Source of the DNA: Zanthoxylum bungeanum
Taxonomy: Eukaryota; Streptophyta; Magnoliopsida; Sapindales; Rutaceae
Direction: 5' to 3'
DNA: 64,000 nucleotides
NCBI GenBank assembly: GCA_019454045.1
Contig: SKCR01033457.1
Location: 62,001 to 126,000 of the forward strand
Part shown: in pieces, positions 1 to 10,925 of the stretch
How positions within the stretch are numbered: the stretch's first letter is position 1
Layout: every line of letters starts with the position of its first letter
Program-made: the position numbers and the translations under genes
The notes under the pieces: model-generated
Databases searched by the model: none
What the model was told of the DNA's origin: nothing
What the model saw: only the letters and a program-made list of their open reading frames with translations

Positions 1-1330
1 AAGGATTTGGTGCCTTGAACAGTATTACTCCGATTTTCATCGAGTTTTACTATCCTCCCACTTACCACTGCATATCGGTATTCCTCTAAGGAAAAACCGC
101 ATGGCGAGCAACAATTAAAATTATTCTCTTGTGAGTTGTATAAGTACTATACTTTGGTTTCCCTAGGATAACCTACAATTAGACACTTATCCAATTTGGG
201 TTCTAGTTTGGTATCATCCAAACATATGCCCAGCATACCCAAATCTCAGGAATGAGAAAACCCGGTTTCTTTCCTGTTCATATCTAATATGAATTCTGTC
301 TAACAGATTTTCATGGAATCTTATTCAAAATAAGTATTGCACTGTTAAATGCTTATCCCTTTGAAGGAAAATGGTAGCCAGAGCGACTCATGATTAACCT
401 TATCATGTCTAACAAAATTCGGTTTCTCCGTTCGGACACACCTTCAAATTGACGTGTTCCGGAAGGAGTCCTCATTGAAAGAATGCTATACTCTTTCTAG
501 TATTCGAGAAACTTATTGCTTAAGTATTTTCATCATGGTCAAACCGTGATGTTTTAATACTTTAGCCGATCTGTAAGTCTACTTCGTGTCGAAACTCTAA
601 AAGTTTCTGATTCGTGTTCCAAAAGAAACACATAACCATAACGTGATGCCACATCCGTAAAGGTCATGAAATATTCATATCCATATCTAGAGTAGTTAGA
701 CATGGGCCCACTTACGTCACTATGAACGAGGGCTAATAGATCGGTGGCATTTACACTTTTGCCAAGTAAAAGTTATTTTAGGCACTTTGCCCAATAAACT
801 AGATTCGTGGACATTATTTGAATGGAATCAAATTTGTCCTAGTATCCGCTCTTCGAAAGTGTGGATATACGAGTCTTGTTTAATGTGTCCCAGACAATAC
901 TACCACATATAAGTCTTATCTGATCAAATCAGTATGATCTACTTGTTTGTCATGTCATATGTTTGAGATTTTATTCATATTCAAAATATAAATACTGTTA
1001 TTCACATCCAATGTGTTTATCTCAATACCATCTTTATAAAATGAAACACTTTAGTGTTCTAGAATATAAAGGTATACTCACAATGAGTTATACTTGATAT
1101 AGAGATAATGTTCATTGTCAAACTAGTTACATTATAACAGTTTCCTAATTCAAGTACACACCCAAAGGGTAGTTCCTAAACTTAGGTATCTACGGTTAAC
1201 ACAGCGACTGTAGTCTCGTTTCCTACTCGCAGATTAATCTCATCTGAAGTCAGTATCCTGCTAATAAGCAGATTCTGCCCATCAGTACATATTTATGTAC
1301 CACACTTTTAGTATTTAAAATCCAATTTTA
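1..1330 (-). pseudogene. Copia A protease-integrase remnant
   Basis: This is a degenerate pol region on the minus strand. It aligns by eye, segment by segment, with the better preserved integrase of G (42000-42908) and protease of G (43084-43362). The integrase core with its NGVSE-type catalytic Glu corresponds to about 430-480, and the HHCC pre-integrase domain to about 850-915. The protease lies at about 1140-1330. No frame stays open across any domain, so only the nucleotide colinearity supports the call. RT and RNase H are not in the window. Confidence 0.7.
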
Positions 1331-1985
1331 ATACTAATAGCGAACATATTTATGACAAACATCTTTGAAGTCAGAGCCTTGCCCGTCTTCAATTCCTTCA
1401 TGTCTGCCTTGTCCATACGGCAGTTACGCTTCCAGTAACTCCGTTTGCCACAGTTTAGGCAGCATCTTGGGATGTGTCCTTTATCTTCCTAGAAGACTGA
1501 GATGATTTTGTCTTTGCCCTTTTCTACACCTCAGAAGCCTTCGGCCAAGCCTTGGCTTTCTGGGATGTCGAAGTAAGATGCGTCTTGCGTTTCTTGCCTT
1601 ATTGCAAACTTTGGCTTTGGCTCCTTGAGCATAGCCATTAACTCTCCAAGAGTTAACAATTGCAATTAACACTTCTAAGATCTAAGTATAGTTCTATGAA
1701 GATCCTTCAATTTCATTAAGATACTAGAAGGATCTAATCCTTAGTTCTGATTATGAAATTGAGGAGTCTTTGCGGCAAGCATAAGGGATTAAGCACTAAA
1801 GTTATCATCACATGAATATTCCAAATACCATGTTCTAATATTTGCTTAACTACGGGCTTAGGCCCGAGATGTCATTTTATCAAATAAAATAACTTCTCGA
1901 TTTCAGGACTATCCTGAGGTTTTATTCCCAATATGAAAATTAAAGCCATTTAAGATATTTTCTTCCAAGATTATATTTTAAATGT
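1331..1985 (-). pseudogene. Copia A gag remnant with zinc knuckle
   Basis: This is a decayed gag on the minus strand. The most recognisable part is the CCHC knuckle at about 1398-1470, which reads close to C-L-N-C-G-K-R-x-Y-W-K-R-N-C with His replaced by Tyr. It is followed by the conserved R-M-D-K-A-D spacer. The N-terminal half (about 1700-1985) matches the gag starts of G and H at the nucleotide level. Several frameshifts are present and no product is expected. Confidence 0.7.
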
Positions 1986-4279
1986 TCAATCTTTCAATTT
2001 TATCTTGATTCTACTAGTCCAACTATTTAATCAATGATTTATGTACTATTCAATATAATGATTATTATAGTACAACTATATAATCAACTATACTTTTAAT
2101 GTATAAAATTCAATTATATTGATTACTATAATCCAATTATAAAATCAACTATTAATTGAAATAGTTTGAATACAGTCCAACTATTTTAAAACAACGATTA
2201 AATATTACTCCAACTAATATATTAATTTATTGATGAAATTTGAAATGAGCGCATATGGCAAGTATCTAAACAAAATTGCAAATCTAATACCTGTCTCCCA
2301 TCATTTTTCGACGAGCCTCTAACCCTCTGTTGAGTACTCGGGAAACCTAGTTTCCTAGTGGGCTAGGATCCCGTTAAATAACACACAATCTTGACTTTGG
2401 CTAACAAATTGTATGATACTTAACTAGGTAGATCTCTAAGATCAATTGGATCTCATCCAATTCCTAGATCCAGTAGGTGGACATCCAAGTCCGAAACATA
2501 TATTTTATAGATGCCAATATATCCAATATATTCCCTAACCTTTTTCCTCTGAATCAATTAAGTCTTGGCTTTGGCACAACAAACTTAATGATCCCAGTTA
2601 AGCGGAACCCATTGACCATGGAAAACTTCGTAATCAATGACGATGGACAAGAAGTGATCTTGACTTTGGCCAAAAAAATCACGACTTAGACAAGACACCA
2701 ATATGAAACAAAGCTCTCGTTATTCAAACACATCCATGACGGACAAAGGTCTTGACTTTGGCCAACAAACCAATGCCAGTCTTGGATCTTGAGTAAGAAT
2801 CACCCAATGGAAGGAAAAACGCTTAATATAATTTAAGGGTTTTTCGCGTGCAAATTGGCAACCAATTTATTACCTTTATTAAGGTCTCTTCATCATACAC
2901 CCTTAAACATGCATTCTAAACACATAATAAAGTGCATAAGTAAATATAATATGATATGCGGATAGATATTTAAACATTGTTCTTGGAACAAATCTCTTCA
3001 TTTCCTCTCTCCCGCTAGCACAAGTATTTACTTCTACCGTTACACTACACTTCTAAAGAAACCTCATTTACATTGAGGGGAATAGGTGAGAAGAGAATAC
3101 ACAGAGTAAGGAGGTAATAGGCTGGACACGCAAGTCCAATTAATAAATTCTAAATTTATTACAACAATTTCTAAAATTGCCCCACCTATCTAATATCCAT
3201 CTGAAATACATTATTCATGCATCGCAATCATGTATTCACACAAGTATGTTATCAATCAATCTAATCCAATTAATTAATCTGAATATTAATGACCATCCAA
3301 TGTTCAAACAACGATTTGATTTTGCTCAAGTCAAACTCATTTTGCGAATAAGTACTCAAAGTATGAATTCTTGAATTAAATTAAACTACAACATTAAATC
3401 CATTTTAACTTGTATTTAATACTAATTCACTATTTAATTCCAAATTAAATATTACACTTTATTAACGAACCTTTACGACTTAGATTCTAAATCTAATCGT
3501 TACGGGTCTCAAAGCCCGATTAACATCCAATGTCGTTTAATTAAAGTCCAATGGGCTTTCAATTAATTTCTTAAGGCATGGGCTTCGGCAACCAAAGCCC
3601 AATCAAGGAATAACCTCATAAGCCTAGAAATCAATTTCGGCCCATTAGGCCCAATTAAACTTTAAAGGCCCATTAGTCATAATTGGACTTTATGATTATG
3701 GTTTTGGGCCCAATTGAATCCAACCAATTTGCCTAAACCAAACTTGTCCCAACCAAGCCCATTTATCTCAATTACAACTTTACAAGCCCAAATCCAATTT
3801 AAGCCCAATTAATTAAATGACCAAATTACAAATTTCATAATCTAATTAACCTAAGTGTAAAGCCATAATTAATTAATCAATTTAACATTTCCGAAACATC
3901 AATTAACCTAATTAATTATGCTCATTATAATCAAAACATATCCAACACATTTTAATCAAAATCAACTCATTTCCATGCTTTTTTGTCCACGACAATTTAG
4001 GGTTTTAATAGTCCGATTCCAATCCAATTGAATCCACAATCAACATTACCCTATGATTCCAACTCATCCAATGATCAAAATCAAAACTTAGGGCATTAAC
4101 ATACATTCGGCCAAGCCTTGTATTTTGGAGAAAATTATTCCAAATCAATTTTCATGAAATTGATCACATACAACTTCAATTAAACATCATTCAAGCATAC
4201 TCAATCGAACAATTTCATCAAATCATGCTCAAATCGATTTTACCCAATTTTAACCCTAAAAAGTTTCATGCTCAAAATG
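1986..4279 (-). other. Copia A untranslated leader, no gene
   Basis: This is about 2.3 kb of AT-rich non-coding leader between gag and the primer site. It holds four spaced copies of a CTTGACTTTGGC motif (about 2390, 2564, 2659 and 2751). It also holds many short inverted repeats with 3-nt spacers: arms 2341-2346/2350-2355, 2431-2435/2439-2443, 2444-2451/2455-2462, 3141-3149/3153-3161, 3431-3439/3443-3451 and 3480-3486/3490-3496. A 3530-3800 stretch repeats GGCCCATTAGGCCCAATT-like words. G, H and F have the same layout. Confidence 0.75.
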
Positions 4280-4292
4280 GCTCAAGATACCA
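4280..4292 (-). promoter_or_regulatory. Copia A primer binding site
   Basis: On the minus strand this reads TGGTATCTTGAGC, one base inside the 5' LTR. It is a mutated form of TGGTATCAGAGC, the complement of the initiator methionine tRNA 3' end used by most plant copia elements. Confidence 0.75.
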
Positions 4293-4293
4293 T

Positions 4294-6305
4294 TGTTGGG
4301 TTTCTATTAAGTCCCAATGATCATTTAAAGTCATGAAACACATATGAATACTCAAAAGAGAATGGCGGAATCATACTCACAATGAACGGATTGGATGCTC
4401 CGAAGAAAATTCTTTTTCCTCTTTGTTGATGTATGATTCAGCCAACACCTCCATGGAAGCTCCAAGCTCCAAGATTTGCAAATGGTGATTCCATGCTCAT
4501 GTGTTTGATTCCCTATCACCTTGTATAACCCTTTGTGTGCTAGCACTCTTGAATCTCATTGCATCTCTCGGCCAAGCCAAGAAAATGGAGAACGAAAAAT
4601 GGCTTCAAAAGCCAAAATTGGAGATAAGAAGAACAAAATGGCCCTTGGCCGAAAGTGTCTTAAGGAGAGAGAGATGGAGTTGTTTTGTTTTTGTATATCA
4701 AATACACTAATACAAAATTCAAATATCAAATAAAAAATTGATAAATGTCATTCAAGCTTTCAAAAAGCTTTCCATCAAGTCACATCACTCATGAATAGTG
4801 ACTGGTGTCAATCACTCAAAGTGAAAGACATCTATCACTTGATTGATGAATGATGTGATGCTAGATGTGACTTATGATTTGACGCTTGATGTGATTTGTA
4901 TGCCGCACTCGAAATGCGAACGCGCCAGCAAACACTCCCGGGCTCGGGTTCGTTAATTCTGAATTAACGAATTTTCGTCGCGTCGTAATTAAATCTAATT
5001 TAATTAAATAATCATGCCTAGCATAATTATCATTCACATCGCTAACGAATTAATTCTAAATTAATTCGTTCGTCCGAATTAAAATCTAATTTCAATTCCG
5101 CATCGAAATCTATTTCGTTTAATATATCGAATACATTAATTTATTGATTAATTCCAAATTAATCGTTCTCTCTCTTTAAATGATATTTTATCCGTAATTA
5201 ATCTTAGATTAATTTTCTCTCTCATCTAATTAATCTCAGATTAATAAAGTGCGAGTCATACATCATCGGTGAATCTTTGGGAAGCGACCCATGAGATCCT
5301 CGGATATATTGGCAGTAAATACGGTTATCAGACTATCCGAATACGTACGTATCTAGTACTACGTTTTACCGATTTACAAGACAAGGTTGGCTTCTAGCAA
5401 AGCGTCATGCCTACCCAATTCTCCAGAAACATGCTTACAGGAATAAGCGATCTGTATCAAGCGTAGTATACGTAGTATTGTGTATGTCGATCCGTATCGG
5501 ATGGTCACATGATGGTCACATGCAAGGCCTGGGGCTGGGATAGTGTCTGTCACGTACGAAGCACATATCGGATGTCTGGTAACAAGTCTCTATAATCGGA
5601 TAAACATGACCTAGTCATAATATCCCGATAGCTGCAGCATATAAGAGAACAAGTTCCGTATCCTACGTGATCATCATCTCCACTATAACTGAAGTGATAC
5701 TTCCATCTTGACATCACACCCAATACACTACGATTCTCAATATACCCAGAAGAGGCGTACACAGAACCGGTTAAAGCCCTGGATGACCAAGACCAAAGTA
5801 TATTGATTGTCGTAAATATTAACGGTGCAAGTCTCAGGTTAAGACCAAATACACCTACCCTGAATTTGGACTTCCGTAGACACATAGTTATACTACCAAT
5901 GGAATTCCGAAGGGGTCTATCCAAAGCGAAACTGTTTTCCGTACCATCGGTAAAACACAACCTCCTATTACACTTGCATGAGTATCCAATACCCAAATAT
6001 ATGAGAACTATATCGTTATACTCCCACAACATGCACAAGTGTAATACTAGTCTATTCCGCATTATCAATGTCCAATCTCGATAATACTACAACTAGGGAT
6101 TTTTAATGATTAAACCTTCGTGGATTGATACTATCTCATATCATCTCAATCCAGGAACTAATCATAAGGACATTTCATCATTTATACATCTCGGTGATCT
6201 AATCATAAATGACAAAAGAGCAATTTCCTTTGTATCATAGTTAATTTATACAACAACACCGTGATCTGTACAAATAGTGACGCTATGGGTCATAATTGTC
6301 CAACA
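4294..6305 (-). repeat. 5' LTR of copia A (2012 bp)
   Basis: The LTR is bounded by TGTTGGGTTT at 4294 and TTGTCCAACA at 6305, with short inverted termini TGTTG/CAACA. It is homologous to the LTRs of F, G, H and I. It contains the hairpin array (4949-5245) and a ~770-bp block conserved in every copy (about 5260-6050). Open frames across 5550-6084 are not conserved in frame between copies and are not genes. Confidence 0.88.
4949..5245. repeat. Array of short palindromes with 3-nt spacers in LTR A
   Basis: At least seven short inverted repeats occur in 300 bp, each with a 3-nt spacer. Arms are 4949-4958/4962-4971 (10 bp, spacer CTG), 4986-4994/4998-5006 (9 bp, CTA), 5044-5055/5059-5070 (12 bp, CTA), 5076-5085/5089-5098 (9 of 10, CTA), 5146-5153/5157-5164 (8 bp, CCA), 5196-5203/5207-5214 (8 bp, TTA) and 5229-5235/5239-5245 (7 bp, TCA). 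The array lies in the likely U3 part of the LTR. The equivalent array is present in F, G and H. Confidence 0.8.
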
Positions 6306-6900
6306 GTTGATACTGCTTAGCCTCTTCCTCTGTTACGATGTCATCTTGAAATGCTTGGTACTTGAAGGCTTCGTCAGTTTCATTTGAAAATGTTTCTTGA
6401 GGTATGTAGCTCTGGTTTTCTGTTAATTGTCTTGTTTGATCTGTCATTCTCTGAATGGATGATGATTGTCTCTGAATACTTTTGAGTTGATTTTGGAATG
6501 TTTTAAGCATTGTATCCAACTTTTCGTCTTGTTTCTTGAACAAATCTTTGAGCATGTCAATCACTGAATCTTCCTCTGATGGTTTTGGTTCTTGATGAAG
6601 ATCGTAGGTGGATGGTGGATAAGATGAAAAATATGATGGTTCTTCTTACCTTGAATGATTCCAATAATTCTGCCACTCTGAAAGGTATATACATTGATCG
6701 CTCGGGTGGTTACCATCACATATCATACATCTCCCAATTTCGTTCTATTGAGAAAATATAGAATTGTTTGGTCCTGGCATCCAGTGATAATTGTTGGGCT
6801 GGATAACAGGCCTCAGAAAACCGGACTGATGCTCCCTGAATTGGGGTGTATCTTCTTCTAGTAAAGCTCGAAATCTTTCAATCTCCCAATAGTGTTCCAT
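6306..6900 (-). pseudogene. Short gag-like ORF of B, interrupted by A
   Basis: One minus-strand frame runs from an ATG at 6900 to the A insertion at 6306. It has a stop at 6747-6745 and another near 6650, where the sequence AAGGTAAGAA also looks like a splice donor. The first ~50 residues start MEHYWEIERFRALLEEDTP. A knuckle-like CMICDGNHPSDQC follows, resembling the C-x-x-C-G-G-x-H-P knuckle of Athila gag. From 6564 comes a Lys/Gln-rich coiled-coil-like segment (MIDMLKDLFKKQDEKLDTML). No capsid (Retrotrans_gag) core is visible before the knuckle, which is unusual for a gag. The C-terminus is lost. Confidence 0.6.
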
Positions 6901-7011
6901 TTTTCAACCACCTGAAAACAAAAGAAAGAAACAAAAATTACAGATAAAAATAAAGAAAATTAGATAAAGTAAATTAGATAGCTTCAAAATTAACAACTTA
7001 AGAAAAATAAG

Positions 7012-7029
7012 TCCTCGGTAACGGTGCCA
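7012..7029 (-). promoter_or_regulatory. Primer binding site of B
   Basis: On the minus strand this reads TGGCACCGTTACCGAGGA, close to the TGGCGCCGTTGCCGGGGA primer site of Athila-type elements, which is attributed to tRNA-Asp. It lies six bases inside the LTR. Confidence 0.75.
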
Positions 7030-7035
7030 AAAACT

Positions 7036-8886
7036 TGATCGGCGTAATCACACACGTATAATGAAAGCGCACGTATCGTTCAAGTAGTATAAAATATTGA
7101 TCCCACGAGGACTTAATTCCTATTATTGTTATTAATTGTTGATGTTATTTATTTACAGGTATTTATTTATAGGGAGAAGGGAATGATTTCTTTCATTTTG
7201 TTGAAAGTGGATTTGCTTGAATAAATAAATAAAATACCCAAAAGAAAATACTAAGGAAAATAAACAAAAGATGCAAAAATCTAGGGTTGTGATTCCACAT
7301 AATATTATTCTAATGATGAACTGATTCTCTTATATATGTATAATAAATTAGTTTGCTAACCTGGAGCACGGAAATCTGCAAAAGCCTTTATCGATGGTCC
7401 GATGCAAATACCTAAATAACACAATTAATCATATGTCTATGCTAACCAAGTTACCTGAATTCATTAAGTGCAAGTTCTAATTATGGCTACCCCCGCCCGA
7501 CAGGTATATTTATCATGTAAGAAAATCTATTAGAGGGTTATCTATCCTCAAGGAAGATCGTGGGCTATTGAATCTAAGGCTGAAACCTAAAATCCCTTCG
7601 TAAAGTTCATTTTAGTTTACCAAATCAATCTTATTGGTGATCAGGCAACAAGAAGCATTAGGCTTAAGATTCAATAAACAAACTAAAGAATTACCCATAT
7701 ATAATTAAATCAATTATTAAACATGTGAATATTGTGTTTCATCACTTCCCTATAATAAAAATAAAATGTCGGGGTTAGGGGATCCACATTTACTAATTCT
7801 AATTTAGAAATTCTTTATTATAAAATAGAAATTATCAGTGATATTACCAACCGACCATATAGGCGGTATCCTGATTAAGTCAATTTTCAATTAAGTCTAA
7901 CCGACCATAAAGGCGATGTTATCATTTATCCATAAACCAGCCATATAGGCGGTAATTATCTATCACCTAAAGACCGACCATATAGGCGGTGTCACATTAT
8001 ATCAAATAAATAATACCAGCCATTAAGGTGGTAATCCTTTAATTTAAATTATTATTTCGATATCATAGTTCAGGGAGATTGGTCTAAACTAAATTAATAA
8101 AAGCTTCACCCTTCCCCCAGCGGAAATCTAACTTCAAAACATACAAAAGAAAAGAAAAGAAAAGAAACTACTATTACTGAAAATAAAAATGCATAAATTA
8201 AATTACTAAAAATAAACACACAAGATGCAATCCTTAAATTCCTTACAAAAACCTAAGGAAAGCATGAGAATTACAAATGAATTGGCTTGGTATGTATAGG
8301 AAAATCTAAAAACTTCCACCAATTCTCCACCAATTGCTCCACCAAACACTCCACAAAATCCTCCACCAAATATTCCACAAAACATGTCACAAAACACTCC
8401 ACCAAACATGCAAGCATGTTTGTGGAAGTTTGACAATTGCAAATTGTCATTTTCCATTTTTTAGTTTTTGATAATGACTTTAGTAATTACACAAAACACG
8501 TTGGATTATTTGTTAATTTTAGTTTTGAAAACTTCTGAATTTGAAAATATTTAAAATTTCAAAGTTGTAGATATTTGACTCTTCTTTAATCTACAACTTG
8601 AATAAGCTCAATCGGATATCGGATGAAAAAGTTATGGCCAAAATACCAAACTTGCGCAAAATTAGAATTTAGGACTGCACTTCGTGATGCGTATATTAAA
8701 TTTTCGTTTTTGACCTTTTTTCCTCCGGATTTCATCGTTTTAGCCCCGAGTTAATTCCATTAAGTCCTAATATTATTTTTATCTATAAAATAATCAAGAA
8801 ACATCAAAACATTCATCAAACCCAAGAAACTAAATAAAATATTAGGTAAAATGAGTATGAAATAGTGATATAATTACCACTCATCA
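7036..8886 (-). repeat. 5' LTR of element B (1851 bp)
   Basis: On the plus strand the LTR starts TGATCGGCG next to the primer site. I place its other end at CTCATCA (8886), giving TGAT/ATCA termini. The right boundary is where sequence resembling element D's antisense-ORF region begins. A run of CCGACCATATAGGCGGT repeats lies inside (7851-8035). An A/C-rich stretch of CTCCACCAAA-like words (8325-8415) is followed by two small perfect hairpins. Open frames here are low-complexity artefacts. Confidence 0.65.
7851..8035. repeat. Five dispersed copies of CCGACCATATAGGCGGT
   Basis: Copies start at about 7851, 7901, 7937, 7974 and 8016. They alternate between CCGACCATATAGGCGGT and CCAGCCATATAGGCGGT forms and are separated by 20-33 bp of unrelated AT-rich sequence. 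Because the spacers differ while the word is kept, this is not a simple tandem repeat. Confidence 0.8.
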
Positions 8887-9339
8887 CTCTCTTGGCTCTC
8901 ATTCGGCTCTTCATTTCATCAATTGAGGATACTTTAAAAGGCCCCGATATTATAACTTATGTGCATAAAATTTCTTCAGGAGTTAAAGGCTTTAAATATG
9001 TTGACTCTCTGTATATCTCTTAACACGACCAACTACAGTATATCACGGTCAAAATATGTTTACAAAGGGCCAAAAGGGTACCTTCTCGATCGTGAATCTT
9101 ATTCCACAGTAGAGTCGCCCTCAATCTTTTCTCTACCAAAATGACTCTCTAGTCTCTGTCTTCAGCAGGTAAAGCTAAGATAGTTTAGTATTGGAAACGG
9201 TTCGACTTATAGTCTTAAACGACCTATTTCGTAGAGGACCTGTAAAAACGTAAACAAGTTATTAGTCCTATTACACAAGTGTATTCAAAGAGGATGCACT
9301 ATTAATATATAATACTCACTCGACAAACTCTAAAATTCA

Positions 9340-10145
9340 GGGATTCGACCAGCTCCAGCCAACCCAAAGACACTCTCACCCCTCACAAAGAAATAATTGG
9401 ATTGTCAGTTTCCCTTATCATTTATTGGGACCCCAATCACTAAGTGTTTCTTTTTTTAGTGAAAAAATAAAGTATATCTTCTTTTTTCTGTCAGATGTTC
9501 TTTCAAGTAGTATGAGAATAACACATCCTTCACTTCGAAGAATACTCATAGTTCAAAAGCCATGCACTCAATCGGCAATAGAATCCTCCAATTATTTGGC
9601 ATCAATTGAGAATGAGCAATCTGAAAATGGTCCAAAACCTCCCAAACTAGTCTCGGTATGGGAAATCTAAACTCATCTACAAAAGTTCATTCATAGAACC
9701 CAATCCACCCTGGGACTTTGTAATCTATTCTTTCACTCGGCAAAGGTAATCTTAATTCTAATGAGTTTGGAAATCTATACTTAAACCTGATTTCCCTCAG
9801 TGATTTCTCTGCCACTCTACTAGCAGGGTTTTTGGTTAACAGGTTTGTTGGTTCACTAGTGCTGGGAATCCCACTCGACTCTCCAATTATTGGCAAAGCC
9901 CTAAGTGGTATAGCCTCAGTAGGAACCTCCTGAGATAACTCTTCTATTATTATTAATCCTGCCTCAATTAGATCCTCATACGACCAATCCCTATATGTTT
10001 TTTCCTCTCTCGACTCACTAGAAGATGATTCAACAAATCTATCAATCTCAGTACTTAAACTCCTTAAAGATTCCTCACTCGACATCCTCCAAACAACAAG
10101 CATACGAACATAATATTTCTTAAAAATATATTCCTTAAAGTTCAA
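9340..10145 (-). pseudogene. Antisense ORF of element C (plant gypsy-associated protein)
   Basis: The N-terminal 152 codons are open from ATG at 10145 to a stop at 9687. Similarity to D's protein (below) then continues in the same direction down to about 9340. Shared blocks include STSEP-NLLTKNP-SRV (near residue 105), KYRFP (near 125) and PGWIGFYE (near 145), then FRFPIPRLVWEVLDH and AHSQLMPNNWR beyond the stop. The N-terminus is Ser/Glu rich. It runs opposite to gag-pol, as in other Tat elements. The family resembles the putative gypsy-type transposon proteins (PF04195-like). Its function is unknown. Confidence 0.65.
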
Positions 10146-10562
10146 ACTCTACTCTAATCCTTAAACAAAATTTCAACAATAAATCTACGATTCCAAAGAT
10201 CAAACAGCCTATATTGACTAAGAACAGCTTGAATCTACACTATGAATATTCAAAGATATTGAAAAACAGAAGATGGTTTTTAAGAATACCTTGAAGGCTT
10301 GAGACTCCTCCTAACTTGATGAATAAAGTGAATTTTTGTGAATGAAGCCAAAATGCACTGAAAGTTCCCTTTTATACCGTCCTCCTTGGCACCTCAAATT
10401 CCTATCAAAGACACCTCGTAACTTATACTAGGGTTGCATTAAATGACTGAAGAAAAGTCTAGAAGCAATCAAAGACCATAATGCGAAGGGGAAATCTTTC
10501 AATAATGTCGAATGAAGGAAACAATGGTCAAAGATGCTTCACGGGAGGACTTATCACAATGC

Positions 10563-10925
10563 TGATACCACTCGACACGACATCATATAAATGTTTGGCA
10601 CAAGATTGGTGCCACTCGACTCGACCTCAAGGGAAGATTTATTTACAAGAGATGGTGTCACTCGACACGACATCATACGAAGTCTCGATACAAAAGTTGG
10701 TGCCATTCGACTTGACCTCAATGGAAGATTTATTTACAATGAAATGGTGTCATTCGACATGACATCATATGAAGTCTCGGCACAAGAGTTGGTGCCACTC
10801 GACTCGATCTCAAAGGGTGATTTATTTACAAGAGATGATGCACTTGACATGACATCATACGATGTCTTGGCAAAAGAGATAGTGCCACTCGATTCATCTT
10901 CAAATGAAGACTTATCAAAATAGCT
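10563..10925. repeat. Tandem array 1 of element C (~91-bp unit of two ~46-bp halves)
   Basis: TTGGTGCCACTCGAC-type words recur at 10606, 10697, 10789 and 10879, a period of 90-92 bp. Between them GGTGTCACTCGACACGAC-type words fall at 10654 and 10746. Each unit is therefore a dimer of two diverged ~46-bp monomers (GTGCCACTCGACTCGACCTC and GTGTCACTCGACACGACATC). Overlapping open frames here are by-products of the repeat. Confidence 0.8.

Larger units (their letters stand above)
1..6305 (-). mobile_element. Copia element A (partial, 3' LTR outside window)
   Basis: This is a minus-strand Ty1/copia retrotransposon. Reading right to left it has a 5' LTR (6305-4294), a Met-type primer site, a ~2.3-kb leader, a decayed gag, then protease and integrase remnants that run off the left edge. 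RT, RNase H and the 3' LTR must lie before position 1. It is the same superfamily as F, G, H and I. Its right flank (6306-6310, GTTGA) interrupts the gag-like ORF of B, so A inserted into B. The coding part has many frameshifts and no open frame longer than about 60 codons, so the copy cannot move by itself. Confidence 0.85.
6306..8886 (-). mobile_element. Athila/TR-GAG-like element B (5' part)
   Basis: This is a minus-strand LTR element. Reading right to left it has an LTR (8886-7036), a primer site (7029-7012), a short leader and a gag-like ORF starting at 6900. The gag is cut at 6306 by copia A, and the rest of B lies left of the window. The tRNA-Asp-type primer site and the short zinc-knuckle ORF are features of Athila-type gypsy elements and of their non-autonomous gag-bearing relatives. 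I cannot tell which without the rest. Confidence 0.7.

Noticed and set aside
5550..6068. 172-codon open frame on the minus strand in LTR A
   Set aside because: It lies in the LTR block conserved between copies, but frames in the copies at 47612-47803, 54219-54497 and 63411-63695 have different stops. It is long only because the sequence has few stops.
8206..8457. Gly/Cys-rich 83-codon frame
   Set aside because: It is the translation of a CTCCACCAAA-type low-complexity stretch in LTR B, with no start context or homologue.
7036..8886. Hammerhead ribozyme (retrozyme) in LTR B
   Set aside because: I looked for the CTGATGA and GAAA core on both strands in a compatible arrangement and did not find it.
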